In this document: in pieces, positions 33,462 to 45,690 of the stretch
Layout: every line of letters starts with the position of its first letter
Numbering within the stretch: the stretch's first letter is position 1
DNA from: Collybiopsis luxurians FD-317 M1
Taxonomy: Eukaryota; Basidiomycota; Agaricomycetes; Agaricales; Omphalotaceae
Direction of reading: 5' to 3'
Length of the DNA stretch: 64,000 bases
Assembly (NCBI GenBank): GCA_000827265.1
Contig: KN834767.1
Span: forward strand, 733,708-797,707
Notes under the pieces: model-generated
What the model was told of the DNA's origin: nothing
What the model saw: only the letters and a program-made list of their open reading frames with translations
Database searches by the model: none
Program-made: the position numbers and the translations under genes

Positions 33462-34226
33462 TCGATCCCATTCTTTTACATTTATAAATAGTCTTTATTG
33501 ATAGATAAATGGCTTGTGGAAACAGATGCTCTAGGAACTGGCTTCCGGATGTAATCGAATTTTTGCTTGCAAAATAAACTTTCTTAAAATCTCTTGCCGT
33601 CCGCGAATGGATATGAAGTTGCGATATTTGGACCAAGTGTATAACTGGGATCGATTTCCAGCGGCGCCGTGTATATTATCATATCCTCGGGTATTCAGGG
33701 ACAGCCCGCAGGACCTTCGACGATTTCGGAGCCTAGATAGCTTATCGAAGGCAAATGCAGTCTGAATTCTTTACAGGGAGGCGTACATTGCATATATGGA
33801 GCTAAGACTTCCAAGGCGCTGCGGCCCCCTTGAAAAACAAGTGTCCATTTGCCAACTTGCCTTCTGTCCTTCGACGTCGTCGAAACTACCTTCAGCACAA
33901 GTTTGATGATATGAGAGTAACGAATACATTAATGTAGCTGTTATACACTTCAAGAAAAAAAGAAAAAAGAAAATGAAGATCAACCAACCAAATAAGATAT
34001 GCGTTAAAAAAGAGTTTGGTGATTTGCGCACAACAACTCGCGAGTCGCTGAGGAGAAAAGAGAGAGAGATAGAGAAAAATACAGCAAGTTCTTCTCGCCC
34101 GACACGACCCAATTCAAGCGTCTCCATCACCAATCCATCGGTCTCTTTTTTGTCGTCTCTCATTCATCATTCTTCTCTTTTTCATACCGCAAGTGCACAG
34201 TCCACCACCTCTACGACACCACTCAT
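33462..34226. other. intergenic, nothing recognised
   Basis: Lies between the 3' ends of the Ser-rich gene and the CPSF6-like gene. Overlapping minus-strand frames here have no features I recognise. Confidence 0.4.
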
Positions 34227-35674
34227 TCAACTATCATCCGCCCTAAATCGTTTTCTCGGTCCATCAGGTCCATTGAAATGACCACCACCACCACCTCCTC
34301 CTCCTCCTCCTCCTCCTCCTACGAAAGCTGGATTGAAATGGCCACCTCGTCCACCGGCCATACCCATCATATTATTAGGCATCATACCCATTCCTAAAAA
34401 ACAACAAAAAAACAAAGCCCCACAAATAACAGAGCAAAGTAAAGTAAGTAAGCACAGGATTGGACTGTATCTCTAAACAGGAAGACTAGAGGCTCGTACC
34501 CATACCCATCATACCCCCGCCCCGACCTCTGGGTCCTTGAGGGATCATTCCTCCTCCACGACCACCACCGAAATTATTTCCTCCGCCCATGAATCCGCCC
34601 AGGCCCATGCCCATATTCCCCATAGGCAAGTTGCCCATGTTGCCCATCATATTGCCCATCATGTTACCCACCATATTCCCCATACCCATTCCGCCCATGC
34701 TCATGTTAGGCATGGCGTTGCCACCGCCGACACTTGCACTAGGAGGACCTCCGCGCACGGGGGGGCCACCGCGTCCTCGAAAGTTTGCTCCACCGCGGAT
34801 GCCATTGGTGCTGGGCGTCTGAACGATTCCGTTCTGCTGGGGCTGGATTCGGCCTTCACGAGCGGGAGGTTCTAAGCGAAAAGAAGGTTAGGATGACGTT
34901 CATCCAAGTTTGAACATGCGCGTACCTTTCGGTAGTGTACGGAAGGGATTTCCTTGGGCGGAAGAGGTTAAAGTTGCGGAAGCCTTGCGACTTTGAAAAT
35001 CGCTAAAGAAAAGACGTGTCAGAAACTGGAAGCGGACGACGTAATGGAAATTGCGTACTTGTTGTCGAACCAGTTTTTCAGGGCCGTGGCATTTTCGTGG
35101 CTTCCACATTCCAAGTACGCGATTCTGGAGCGAATGAGTGGGTGAATGTGGTCGAATTTAGTGACATGCGTACCCTTTGCTTTTGCCATTGACTTTATGC
35201 TCAGAAAACGTGACGTCTTTGTGATCAAGGTTGATGTTGAGGCCAAGAGCGACTTGACGCAAGTCTTCGTCCGTCGTCCACTACAAAAAGACGATGTTAA
35301 CGGAAAATTTGATTGCGGATAGCAGATCACGCACCCATTGAAGGTCCCCGATATATAACGCGTCAGCATTCGCCCCGCCTTGACCAGTTGGGATTCCCGA
35401 GTTATTCTGAGTACCAGCAGCCTGATTACGGCACCGTCAAGTTAGGCTCAAGGGAGACGGGAAATACGCATACATTATTCTGAGGTTCTTCGGATTCATC
35501 TCTTTCTCTCTTCATACCAACTGAGGGCTCAAATGATCCTTCATCGTAACCAGCCTGTTAAAACCCGGTCAATGCGAATCAAAACCCATTCAGGCCCATG
35601 CATATACGGACCTCCGACTTGGGCTGCTCTTGTACATCTTCACCATAAACATTATCAAAGTCGTCTTGAGGCAT
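34227..35674 (-). CDS. RRM protein, CPSF6-like pre-mRNA 3'-end processing factor
   Basis: About nine short exons. Exon 1 (35674-35612) reads [20 protein letters not shown], an acidic N-terminus. After a low-complexity linker comes one RRM with RNP2 [18 protein letters not shown] and RNP1-like [15 protein letters not shown]. This is the form found in CPSF6/CFIm68, which pairs with the CFIm25 NUDIX subunit in cleavage and polyadenylation. The C-terminal half is not Pro-rich as in animals. It is Gly/Met-rich with RGG and MGNM repeats, then a run of more than ten glycines coded by a (CCT)n/(CCA)n tract (about 34280-34322), and ends RKRFRADDS. Tails of this kind favour phase separation and RNA binding. 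The family call rests on the WWTTDEDL hallmark. Confidence 0.8.
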
Positions 35675-36560
35675 AATTTGCTGACGATAACTTGGGATGT
35701 GAAGCGAAGCGGTTGAGGTGTGCGAGGATAAATAGAAACACTAAGACTTTTTGCACTGAGACCAAGAACGGGAAAGGTTTTATGTGAGGAAAAGAAAACA
35801 GGTTTTTGAGTAATTCAACGACAGAAGTGTCAATGTAACAGGACAAATAAAGAGTCAGATATAAGCTGCCAGGAGCCCCTACAATCCGATGGCAAAAACA
35901 GGATAGCAGAGCTTACATGCGTTAAGGATACAGGATTTTATAAGCTTAAAAAGGGCGTCCTTCGCGTTCGAAATGAATACAGACAGAGAGAGCAATTATG
36001 GAAAACTGAACAGAGCTGAGCAGGAGGAAGTGGTGAGCTTGGGAGAGAGCGTCGTGGTGGTTCGAGTTCAAGGCAGTCGAATCAATTTGAGCGCCTGTTT
36101 CGAGAGGTACTACAAATACTAGCAAATAAAGCGGGCCGGAAATAGACGCTCTCCCGATCTAACTGGGGTGAAGGAAAATAGGTGTGGCTTGCGTGTGTCT
36201 TGGGTGTGGCAGACGTCGAATCGTGGAACGGGAAATGAAGCGGAACAAGCTGGACCGGATACCCAGCTGTGAAGCTTTAGAAATCCCTAGTGATTCGCGT
36301 AAATATACAAATTTTCTAAATGCATACAGTCACAGTTGATAATACCGATGGTGGCAACGAGGGAAATCGTAGCCAACGCGGAAGCTTAACACCAGAGTAA
36401 TAGCAGAACAAAGAGGCTGAACAGAGAAAATGGATACTGTTTTACCAAGGTATGGAGAGATTCTTTGACAGGTACTTATGAGAAAAAAAAAGGTGATGCG
36501 CAAAATAAGCAGGTCTCCGACAAAAAGCTACCTCACCGTAAGCTCATCAAGGCGAGTTTC
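35675..36560. other. intergenic, nothing recognised
   Basis: Upstream of the CPSF6-like gene. No gene or repeat is visible. Confidence 0.4.
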
Positions 36561-37016
36561 CTATCGGCTTAACCCAAAGTAGTTCGGGCACCACCACCAA
36601 CAGGGAAGACTAGAATATGGGGCGCCTGGAACGAAATATGAAGCCATCCACCATACAGGATCCATCACCACGGGTTGAATGTAATGATGGTATACATGTA
36701 TGAACGTATTTGTTGACCAGCGGGATCGGCGTTTCGGATCGCGGTGGAGGTTTGCATTTGCAGAAGGAGGAGTCGGACTTGGAGTGTCAATAGTGGGGCA
36801 AGAATTCGAACCGTTATCCGCGAACATAAAGATCGTGGTGGAATTGTCATTGTGCGTGGCAATGGTAGAACTGTGCATATCTCTTCCAACTGCATTGAAT
36901 TCCCCACCGTTAATGCCAAATTCCCTGCTCTGAGAAAAGAGACTGGGTGGTTTACTAAGGTGCGTTCTTAGCCGTTGCAATAACAAAACGGCCTGAATTC
37001 TTCCGGAAGTACTCAC
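36561..37016 (-). CDS. short protein with GGEFxxVGRD motif (possible NLR-type gene fragment)
   Basis: A minus-strand frame of 151 aa contains FSQSREFGINGGEFNAVGRD. Agaric genomes have many proteins in which an xIxGGxFxxVGRD segment precedes a NACHT or other NLR-type domain. Here it is followed by low-complexity sequence and a Trp/Pro-rich end with no ATPase domain. I regard it as an N-terminal fragment of such a gene or a stand-alone remnant. The start is uncertain because an upstream exon may exist. Confidence 0.35.
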   Translation of the reverse strand: MSTSGRIQAVLLLQRLRTHLSKPPSLFSQSREFGINGGEFNAVGRDMHSSTIATHNDNSTTIFMFADNGSNSCPTIDTPSPTPPSANANLHRDPKRRSRWSTNTFIHVYHHYIQPVVMDPVWWMASYFVPGAPYSSLPCWWWCPNYFGLSR

Positions 37017-37019
37017 TTT

Positions 37020-37499
37020 GCGGTTTGACCTCGAAATTCAGGGTTCGCTGAAGAGCCTTGACAATGATCTTCTCCAGCGGAATTAGGTTGTCGACCCGGA
37101 AGGGGTTCAGCATCTGCTCTGTTGGTTATCTTCTCAGAAGATTCTTCTCCGGAGGACGCGCGGAAAACAAGACTATTTGGATGGCAATCGCTGTCGATTC
37201 CCGAAGGAGTGATGAAAAGATAAAGACAAAGACCAAGCTTAGACCGACTTACGGCGTGTCTTGGTTCTTCAGCCGTTCGGAGAGGTATCTCGTGAACAGG
37301 GAAAAGAAATTCTGCATCTCAGCGTCAAAAATAGCCTACATATACATAGCCGTTACACCGCTATTACATCCCTGATCACGAAAAAAAACTTTCAGTGAAG
37401 ACAGACCTTTTGAGTCGTTGAACTCTCGACGTCGATCAAGATTTGTCTGATTTCTTTGCGCATGGCCTTGGCCGCGACCTCTGTAATAGCGGGAGGCAT
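37020..37499 (-). pseudogene. N-terminal fragment resembling UTP-glucose-1-phosphate uridylyltransferase
   Basis: The minus strand at 37499 opens MPPAITEVAAKAMRKEIRQI. After a clean phase-0 intron it continues FDAEMQNFFSLFTRYLSER. Fungal UGPases begin with this AMRxE...FDxEMxxFFxLFxRxLSE pattern just before the catalytic domain. A later segment, NPFRVDNLIPLEKI, may match the next conserved block. The nucleotide-binding KLNGGLGTSMG region and everything after it are absent. It is best read as a truncated copy, not a working enzyme. Confidence 0.5.
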
Positions 37500-38141
37500 G
37501 CTGTTTGCGAGAGAAATTTCGATTATAGTTGAATTAGTGGGATCGGTCAGAGTTTATACGAATCATGCATGGCTTGAAAGCTGTAGCGATGTAGCTGAAA
37601 AAGTTATATCCCTCAGGCTACATCAAGCTTAGTCTCTGGTGGCGCATACAAACGGAATTTGGCGGGCCGTTTTGACGCGGCAAGGGGGATCAGCGCGCAG
37701 AACTTTTGATTCGAGAATCGACGTCCACGTCTATCAAGTTTGGACAGAACGAGATCTGCCAACATCGCGCTCAATATCCAGCAGTTGCTTTTGCTTCATC
37801 CTTTGAGGCTGTTCACTCGGCTTTGCGAAATCTTCGCGAGATTTGCCCACACGAATCGCTCACAAATGTTGGCCCCAATGCTTCAGCTGGCTCAGCAGGG
37901 CCTTTCTTCACGGAGAACCCAGGGTTTGGAATAGGCTTCGAGGTTCGTTCTCAGGCTCTCTCTTGCGCGGTACATAGATGATAATAGCTCGCATTGCTTC
38001 CAACTCTCAGTGACAGGTGCTATACAACTACCATCAAATAAATCTCAGCGCCCAACGCTCAATGTTCAAATCCACTTGAGCACGTTTCTATCAATTGATC
38101 AAGTGTCATGGTTGCCTTGCAGCCTCAGGCTAGATAGATAG
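37500..38141. other. intergenic, promoter region of the Prx/MLKL-like gene
   Basis: Contains only short open frames without features. Confidence 0.35.
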
Positions 38142-38150
38142 TATAAAAAG
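38142..38150 (+). promoter_or_regulatory. TATA box of Prx/MLKL-like paralogue P1
   Basis: The sequence tataaaaag is placed 75 bp before the ATG at 38217. Confidence 0.5.
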
Positions 38151-38216
38151 CTCTTTCGACCATGTGGGCATCCCTTTCTCATTCACAAAAAAGAGCTCTC
38201 CGAATCGACATTGACA

Positions 38217-41200
38217 ATGGCCAACATACGACCCAAAGTCAACACGGGGGCTATGGTCCCGAACTTTGAAGGCAATTCCTTTACGGGTCCTCTCAGATTT
38301 CATCAATGGATGGGGGAATCATGGGTGCGTTGATTTCAAAAATACTGTATTTTTATAATCCTCACCTGTTTTCCAGTCTATAGTGTTCTCGCACCCCGGT
38401 TCAGCATTCGTGACTGAGCTCACTGAACTGGCACGACGATTACCAGACATTGAGCAGCGCGGGATCAAGGTCGTAGGGTTTTCGAGGAGTTGGCAGAAGG
38501 AGAGTCTCCATTGGAAGTCACTCTTGCAGCACTACAGTAAACAGCCTGGTTCGGGGAAGGATGTTCAAATTGTGGGTTGGCTCCCATCATCTTGACTGTA
38601 TTCTGGTTAATTCGTGTCTGTACATAGATAGCGGACGATCAAGGAAGAATTTCAAGCTTATTCGGAATGTTGCCTGAACGCAATTCCAAAGGCGTTGCAA
38701 CGATTGTGAGTCTTTTCTTTCATTTCGTCCATGATACATCATTACTGAATCAGCCTCGCTCAGCCCAATACTGCGTTTCTGGTAGATCCCAAGAAGACTA
38801 TCCGACAAGTGCTAGCGTATCCTTCTTCCCTCAGTAATGGGTTAAATCAATTTCTTCGGTGCGGTGCCTAATTAATTATCTTTCCGCTTGTGGACTCTCT
38901 CCTGACTGGCCCTTACCATCTCCAGCTTTGTGGACGACAACTCTGGGCCGCTGGAAGATATTCCTACCGAGCTCTTCGGGCTCGATGCAAACGGCCGAGG
39001 CAAAATCTACAACGGCGAAGTCTCAATCTCTGGCGGAGGTGCAGGGGCTACCGTTGGCGTGGTTCAATCAGCCGTAGGTGTCATAAACAACGTCAAAGCA
39101 GCCGGAGGGGCTGCCGCTATTGCTGATGCTTCTGGAGGGGACTCCAGTTCCGGTGGCGGCGCCAGTATGGTTGCCGGTGCTACAGACTACATCCAGCACG
39201 CGTTGACGGTGATGGACAGCCTGGCGGATATCGGAAAAGTTATGCCCTTCGTCGCCCCAGCATTCGTTATCATCAAAACCATCATCGCCATCGAACAGCG
39301 AGCGAGGGACGTGGACGCAAAGTGTACCGATCTTGTTCAGCGTGTTACGTTTATGCTGAGCCATCTTCCGGCTTTGAAGAAGATTAACGTTACGGATTCG
39401 ACGAGACAGGTTATTGATCGGATGAACGATGTACTGAAGAAGGCTGCAGCGCTCATTCAGACGTATAGGAAGCAGGGCGCTATCGCGAGACGACTCAGTG
39501 TTCACAATAAGGATCGATTCACGAATTGCGCTGCTTCGCTCAAGGATTGCACGAATGACTTGATGGTCAGTCTGCAAATCCATCAAAGCACTCAGCTGGA
39601 TATTCTCACGCGACCCGTCCCTTCGGACCCGGAAGACGTGGCTGCGGAAAAGTTTGTTGCCGCTCATGGAGGGATGGATGCTGTCAAGAATAATGAGGAG
39701 CTCGTGAAGCAGTTTGCGAGCGAGATGAAGCTTTCGGTGGATGAAAAAGTCATGGAGCAGCTTAATACCAACATTACCGAGGTGTTGCAGCAGAATCAGG
39801 ACCGTCTGGAGCAGTCGCTTAATGAGAGCGTTAGTGCGTCCGTCGTTGAGGGTATCAGGGGACTGGCGGCTCAGATGAACGAGTCGGCCAAGGAGCAAAC
39901 GTTTGTGTGTATTCAATGTGATAAAGAGTACCACGATTCCACCAACGGAGAGAAATCTTGTTCTTTCCATCGCGCGGAATACGATTCGTGGAACAAGAGC
40001 TGGGGTTGTTGCAGTACCAAAAATCCATGCCAGGCGGGAAAACATCGGTCCGCGCACCACTGCGATTATCCTTATGGGAACTTCTTTGCATTTGCGAGGG
40101 GTATCACTGGGTATACGGATACGACGGAGCAGTGGGTAGAGATTGAGGATATCAATTTCGAGACTTCGGAAAAGGTGACGGCTTCTGTGGGACGTTTGCG
40201 CCGGTGGAAGTCGCGCGGAGCTGCTCCAGAGTCGCCTACCATACTCATCAGAGTCGGGAGGGTATCGATCTCTACTCCGTACCTATTCAAGACCTTCAAC
40301 ATTAGTGAACTCGAAGTTGCTTCCAAAGTCGTGGACATCACTCATCAGACGGTCATCTTCCGAACGTCGCATTCCAAGGAGGAGTATGGTATGGCGGAAT
40401 GGGTTTCGACACCTGAAGGTGTCATCAAGGGAATCACTATCGCCGTGAAAGCAGCCACATCTCCAAAACCGTTCGTTCGGTTCTTACCTATCGATATCAC
40501 TACTGCGGCCTTGTCGGGTGATATCAAGGTTCTATCGGAAGGCGGCTTACGCTCTTTCAAACCAAATGCGCCGTACGTTCTCCCCGAGGTTCGACGAGTC
40601 AGTGCTACGTTACATGAAAAGGCACCGCGTGAGGTACGGAAAGACTTCAAGACCCGCACGTCGCCCAACCTCCCTGTGATACTTAAAGTCGTATCTGATC
40701 CGCCACTCGCTTGCAATCCCGAGTTTGCAAGTTTTGAGCATGATAATTTCGCAGGGACCATATCCGTGTTCAACAAACACCCAGCTAGCTCCCAAGAGCC
40801 CATCTCTATCTCGTCTGTTAATGCTTTCTATCGGTTTATCGGCGAGGAGACGTACACGCCGGTCAAGTCGCTTGATCTTGTGGACGGCGCTGCTCTGCCT
40901 GTTTCAATTGATCCCCGGCAGACGTGGACATTGAAGTTCTCACTGACCGTGCCCCGGATTGAAGAAGAGAAAAAAGTCGGCACGAAATGGTGGGGTCGCT
41001 CGTATGTCGCTCGACAGCGTCCGCTTCGTGTCAAACTTGTCTTTACGGATATAGAAGAGGAGGAATGTTCGCTCGTTCTGGACTACGTTTCCCCCGTGGT
41101 TGAGCTGTCAAAGGCGGACAACGACGACCTTGCGTACTTTTCGATTGAGGAACCGCTTACCTGGAAACGGTATGGAGTTCACGTAGCCCCCGACTCGTAT

Positions 41201-41803
41201 GGGAGTAAGGTGTCGATGAAGGTGGGCAATTGGACGCTGGATGAGGATCAGATGAAGACGATTGTGTATAATGCGCTCAAGACGGGCGAATCGGAGGTGG
41301 ATATTGGTGTCGGACAGGATAATGATGAGGGTCAGACCACGGCCTGGTCATGGAAAGCTTGGGCACTGGTCGATCTCTCTTGTCGACGGCTGTATGCGTT
41401 CAAGATCCTCATCACCAAGGATATTGTCGGGACGAAGGGATATGCGTGTATGGGGTATGTTCTTTGTCGAGAGTACGGAGAGTTTTATGATGAGGCACGG
41501 CCGATCAAGTACGCAAAGGAGAAGGTCAAGTTCCCGGAATTGGAACCTGTTGCCTCGGATACGCTGTTACTGGATGATAAGGTTGACGATTTTGTTCCAG
41601 AGGTCCCGAAAGCGGCAGTGGCAGCTGCTGCTGCTGCTGCCAGTGCTGTGGCCCCTTTGGTTGCTGGTGTTAGTGCTGGTTCATCTGCGCAGCTTGTTGT
41701 ACCGGAAGAGGTGAGCCAGCGACTGGCTTCTATTGATGGCAGTCTTTCAAGGCTCGCGACTTCGATCGAGCAACTCGTCGATATTCTGAAGGCAAGCAGG
41801 TAG
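38217..41803 (+). CDS. peroxiredoxin-like/MLKL-like helical-bundle multidomain protein (paralogue P1)
   Basis: Exons read are 38217-38325, 38377-38571, 38628-38705, 38764-38858 and 38926-41803. The first about 120 aa resemble 1-Cys peroxiredoxin (Prx6): SIVFSHPGSAFVTELTELA, RGIKVVGFS, IADDQGRISSLFGML and AFLVDPKKTIRQVLAYPSS. The peroxidatic Cys of the usual TPVCTTE motif is missing. Exon 1 has one extra T relative to paralogue P2 (about 38280), which breaks the frame from ATG 38217. The in-frame ATG at 38311 gives a consistent 1086-aa product. Then come a Gly-rich hinge, a helical region about 215-365 (VMPFVAPAFVIIKTIIAIEQ) like the MLKL N-terminal four-helix bundle, a coiled coil, a Cys/His cluster about 455-520 (C-x2-C...C-x-H...CC...C...H), beta-rich domains, an Ala-rich linker and a C-terminal coiled coil. 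Function is unknown; a membrane-active or cell-death effector role is only inferred. Confidence 0.75.
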
Positions 41804-42408
41804 TGTACCTATAGATTTCTATATATGGAAATAGTTTATTTTATGTAAGGGACCATATGATTGCCATAATGATACACCTTGCTTTGACCGGGGACCTACG
41901 AAACACCTTCAGTTTTTTCTCCACCACGTTGCATGCTTGCTTCGGCTCCCCGGTTCACAAACCAATTGTGCGATTATGAACATTTCATTTTCTATATACA
42001 AGCAGTAGGTAGCGGGTTATAGACGCATAACCAAAGTAATATACAGCAATTTTTGTTTCGACGACTTGGACAAAAACTAAAAGAGAGTAGAATCTCGAAA
42101 TGAGAGGACGACTCGGAGTAGCAAGACGATGAGATACAGTGGGAGAAGCGGGTTAGGTGAAGGAGAAAGGACGATAACGGGAGGACGGAAAGGGATACAA
42201 GGGAGGGAAGGGGACATGCTAGTAGCAAATTCAAGACAAAGTGAGATAGATGGTAAAGCAAGTAAGCAGGCAGGCAGGCAGGCAGACAGGCAACAGCAAT
42301 AAGCAACAGCGGTATACGTTCAGTTTCCATTCTAGCAAGCAATTCAGCAGTCTCGATAAGCAAACAAGGCATCTTCAAACCCGAAACCCAATTTTTTTTT
42401 GTTCTTCT
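41804..42408. other. convergent intergenic region
   Basis: Between the 3' ends of P1 and the DUF6534 gene. It contains a short caggcaggcaggc tetranucleotide run near 42270-42290 and otherwise nothing recognised. Confidence 0.4.
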
Positions 42409-44981
42409 TCACACCGCTTCGAAATGGGCCTGGGACGGAACACTGATTGTCGAATCGTTGTCCTGCGGAGAATAAAGGAATTTATTTTAGGCAGAGTTAA
42501 AGATATAAGAGAGGCAAAAACGATACATACCACGTGCGACAGATTCGTCAACGACGAGTGGGCCATTTCATACTCTGACCGGCTTTCCTCCTGCTTCGAG
42601 CTGACATGGTGGCCTCTGTAGTCCTGAGAGCGCATTTCATGGACAGTGTCGATCTTGATGTCCAATTCTGTGCGTGGAACTTGTTTCTGCAATAAAACAA
42701 TAATAATAAAATAAATAAATAAAAAACAGAATATAAGACGTAGTTAGCGTAGACCGATATTTTAAAAATAGGTGGACCGACCTTGGCCGATATGAAGGAA
42801 CCAGGCCTCGTGAAGGACTTTGCGATGGAGTTGAAAGAGAAGGACAAGTTCGGTCCGGTTGTGGTGTGGACGTTGTCGCCAGCGTGTCGGATCATCTTGC
42901 GTGCGTTGAGTGTGGCGAGGAGCGAGTTGGTGTAGACTATCACCGTGCAGATGGAGTCAGATAATCACCCCCAAAAAAAACTGAATGTTGGGACTTACGA
43001 CGACCCATGCAGAAGAAGAAGGAAATGTAAATGAAAGTATCCGGGGCCGCGAGAATCTTGAAAAATACCAGTTTAGCTATTTTGTCAATGGCCATATGAG
43101 AATTCGGAGTCTTACAGAGATCAAAGACGCCACGGCACACAAGCTTTGAAGATTGGGATGAGTTAATATAAACATTAGCTGGGGAACTTGGATATGCACC
43201 TCGTCAGAGCACCGGTGTTGACTGCGAACAGAGTCTGGGAGCCAGAACGTCAATTGCCGAGCTGTAATCTAAAGTAACATCATCTTACGAGTTTGTTAAG
43301 CATGGTGTCCGATCTGTTTAAGAGCGAGTATGAGCTACGAAAGAAAATATAGCAGTGAACCCCCCCCCCCACCTCGCGAAACCAGTCTTAGACCCTTGCA
43401 AAAGGAGCGTCAGCGTGCCAGCAATGAGCACATCGCTGGCAGCTGCCAGGGCATTAACCGTAATCGAAAGTCCCTACAGATCAGGTAAGTAAGATCTTAA
43501 CAAGGACGTCGCGTCGAAAAAAGAAAATATAGCTCACCTTTAATTCAGCCGCCAACTCTGCAAAAGTCTTCACCCGGAGCAAACTAGGGAGGAAAACATC
43601 AGCGTCGGAAGAGAAAACGATATCGAAAAAAAACCTACGCGATGATACCAAAAGCTTCGTCGGCGAGGTCGTCATTAGTTTACTACCGATAGCTAAAAAA
43701 GAAGTTTTCCATACCGACAACACAACCTTGAAGGAACACCACATTCAATAACTGAAAGCAAAAAGACAAAGCTGGCTACTCACCAAACTCGGCGAGAACC
43801 AACAATATCTACGGGCAGGTTCAGGACCTGGAACGCACAAGTTGAGCAGAGAAATACATACAACGAGAACAGTGATCCAGATCTTCGTGCCACTGACTGC
43901 AAGGCGAAAACCCCTCAGACGTAATCGACGAAAAGAGAAGACATGAACACGCACGTTTCCAGATTCTCCAGGTCAAGAAACTAGATGGAAGAGAACCAAG
44001 TCAATTAGACGCATACTCTTGAACTCGAAGAACCAACCTTTGAACACAAAAGGCCCCAAATCCCTGATAGTGTAACCTATAAGCTCATCGCGTCCGAAGA
44101 ATCTAACGAGATGTACGTACATTGAACAGAACCTCAGCCTTTAGGAGAATCGGCGTCAATACTTCCAAGTGCCAGGGGCAGTTTCAACTCACCAATAGAC
44201 TCCTACAAAATAAAAATAAAAATCAGTATCGACGCTCACGGACCTGTCTCAGAAGTGCAGCGTACCAAACGACCTTGCTCAACGTCGAGGGATCACCGTA
44301 GTTGGACACGAGATAATAGTAGACTAGAATTCCCGAGAATAAACTTCATATCCGAACCGTCAGGCAAGAAAGTCGTTGGCGCGTACCGGTATGGCTGATC
44401 AATGCTTGATGGACCATGTCGAATACAATCACCGCACCGACCTGTTAGACAAGTCAGACGACACAAGAACAGCGGGGGGAGAAGGACGAATATTCACGAG
44501 AGTGCGGACAACGGGAGTATCACTTTGTTGAGAGTAGTAGAAAAGAGCTTGCAAGAGGGAAACTGTAGGTACAGGTCGAGTCAGTGACAAGGTAGGAAGC
44601 TAGGGAACACTGTCCATACCTCCGAGAAGGACACCAGCGACCTCACAGCCGATGAAGGCCGCGCCGAAACTGGACAAAATTTCTCCATCAAAAAGGGAAC
44701 GATAAGGTGACTTGAAAAGCCCACGTATTGTCGATCGGGGTAATCTCCATACTGACAACGATAAAAGAAACGAACGGAGTAAGTTGAAACGAGTAACGAA
44801 CAGAGAGAGTGTGAAGGACAACCTCAAAACCTTTGGTGGGGGGAGGGAATTGAGATGATAAAATCTTCAAGTCGAGCAGAAAGGTTTTTAAGTAAAAGCC
44901 AAGGCAAAAAAGAACCTTCGAAGAAATCGGTCGGACCCATTCACGAGACTTATTTAAAACGTCCCAATTCGGGGTCGCCAT
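42409..44981 (-). CDS. DUF6534 seven-transmembrane protein
   Basis: The gene has many small exons on the minus strand. Exon 1 starts MATPNWDVLNKS. Later exons give the family core: FGAAFIGCEVAGVLLG, then ALFYYSQQSDTPVVRTL, VIVFDMVHQALISH and YYYLVSNYGDPSTLSKVVW, followed by helices containing IWITVLVVCI, VLLAEFG-like sequence, and YTNSLLATLNARKMIRHAG before the cytosolic tail. This order matches the Agaricomycete DUF6534 family: seven membrane helices, the D-x-x-H helix and the LNxR element near the end. The tail (about 95 aa) is Ser-rich and hydrophilic and ends QAHFEAV. The function of the family is unknown; a receptor-like topology is suspected. Exact exon borders are not all certain. Confidence 0.65.
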
Positions 44982-45690
44982 GCCAGGAGCAGACAGAAGA
45001 TTGCCGAGGGCAGCTCAGCTGGCTTTGAAATCCCCAGTTACAGAGCTAAGATCGAAGCTTCAGGGACCCTTCATTACGGATATTGGCGCTGCCGTTTCGT
45101 CCTGCCGGTTTTGCCCTTTTATCTCCTGTAAAAAAAAAAAAAGCCAAAACGAAATTGTGACCACTCTGCGCGCGAATTTATTGATAAAACTCTGCCATTC
45201 CGGCTTGTCTGGCTCATCGAGCAGTAAAAATCAGTCAGTCGAAACGGGAAATTGACTGTGATGCTTCTTGGACACACAAAGACGTTTCTGGAAAAAGACC
45301 GTCAAAGAAGAAGACGTAAAAAAAAATTGAGATTAGACGTACATTACTGATGGGGTTGATAAGAATTGTTTCGGGTGCGGAAGGTGAAAGATGCGTTGGA
45401 TAGCTGCTTTTTGCGAGTATACATCAGTTGCTCTCCTCTCTGTTTATTTTCTTCAGCGAACTGGTCCGGCCAAGATGGTCATTTATGGGTCGTATGAGCA
45501 GCACTTGCTTCCTGGGACCTGAACGTGGTGGAGGAGCGGCCGCGGCGCATCTTTTGCCTCGAGGGGTTGTTCTGGAAGAGTCTTTGTTTGGGGTAATGGC
45601 GCGAAAAAAACTTGATGATTGGTGCGGGGATTGAAATAATATTTTTTCCAAGTTGATCTCCAAATCTGCTTGTTCACATGGAAAATTAAT
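44982..45690. other. intergenic, nothing recognised
   Basis: Upstream of the DUF6534 gene. Short A-rich runs (45130, 45320) are seen but no gene. Confidence 0.4.

Noticed and set aside
39068..40060. 330-aa antisense frame in P1
   Set aside because: It overlaps the large exon of P1, which is conserved in P2 and P3 on the coding strand; the antisense frame is not.
43360..43372. Homopolymer C run in the DUF6534 gene
   Set aside because: Lies in an intron and is a simple homopolymer; at most a sequencing-error risk.
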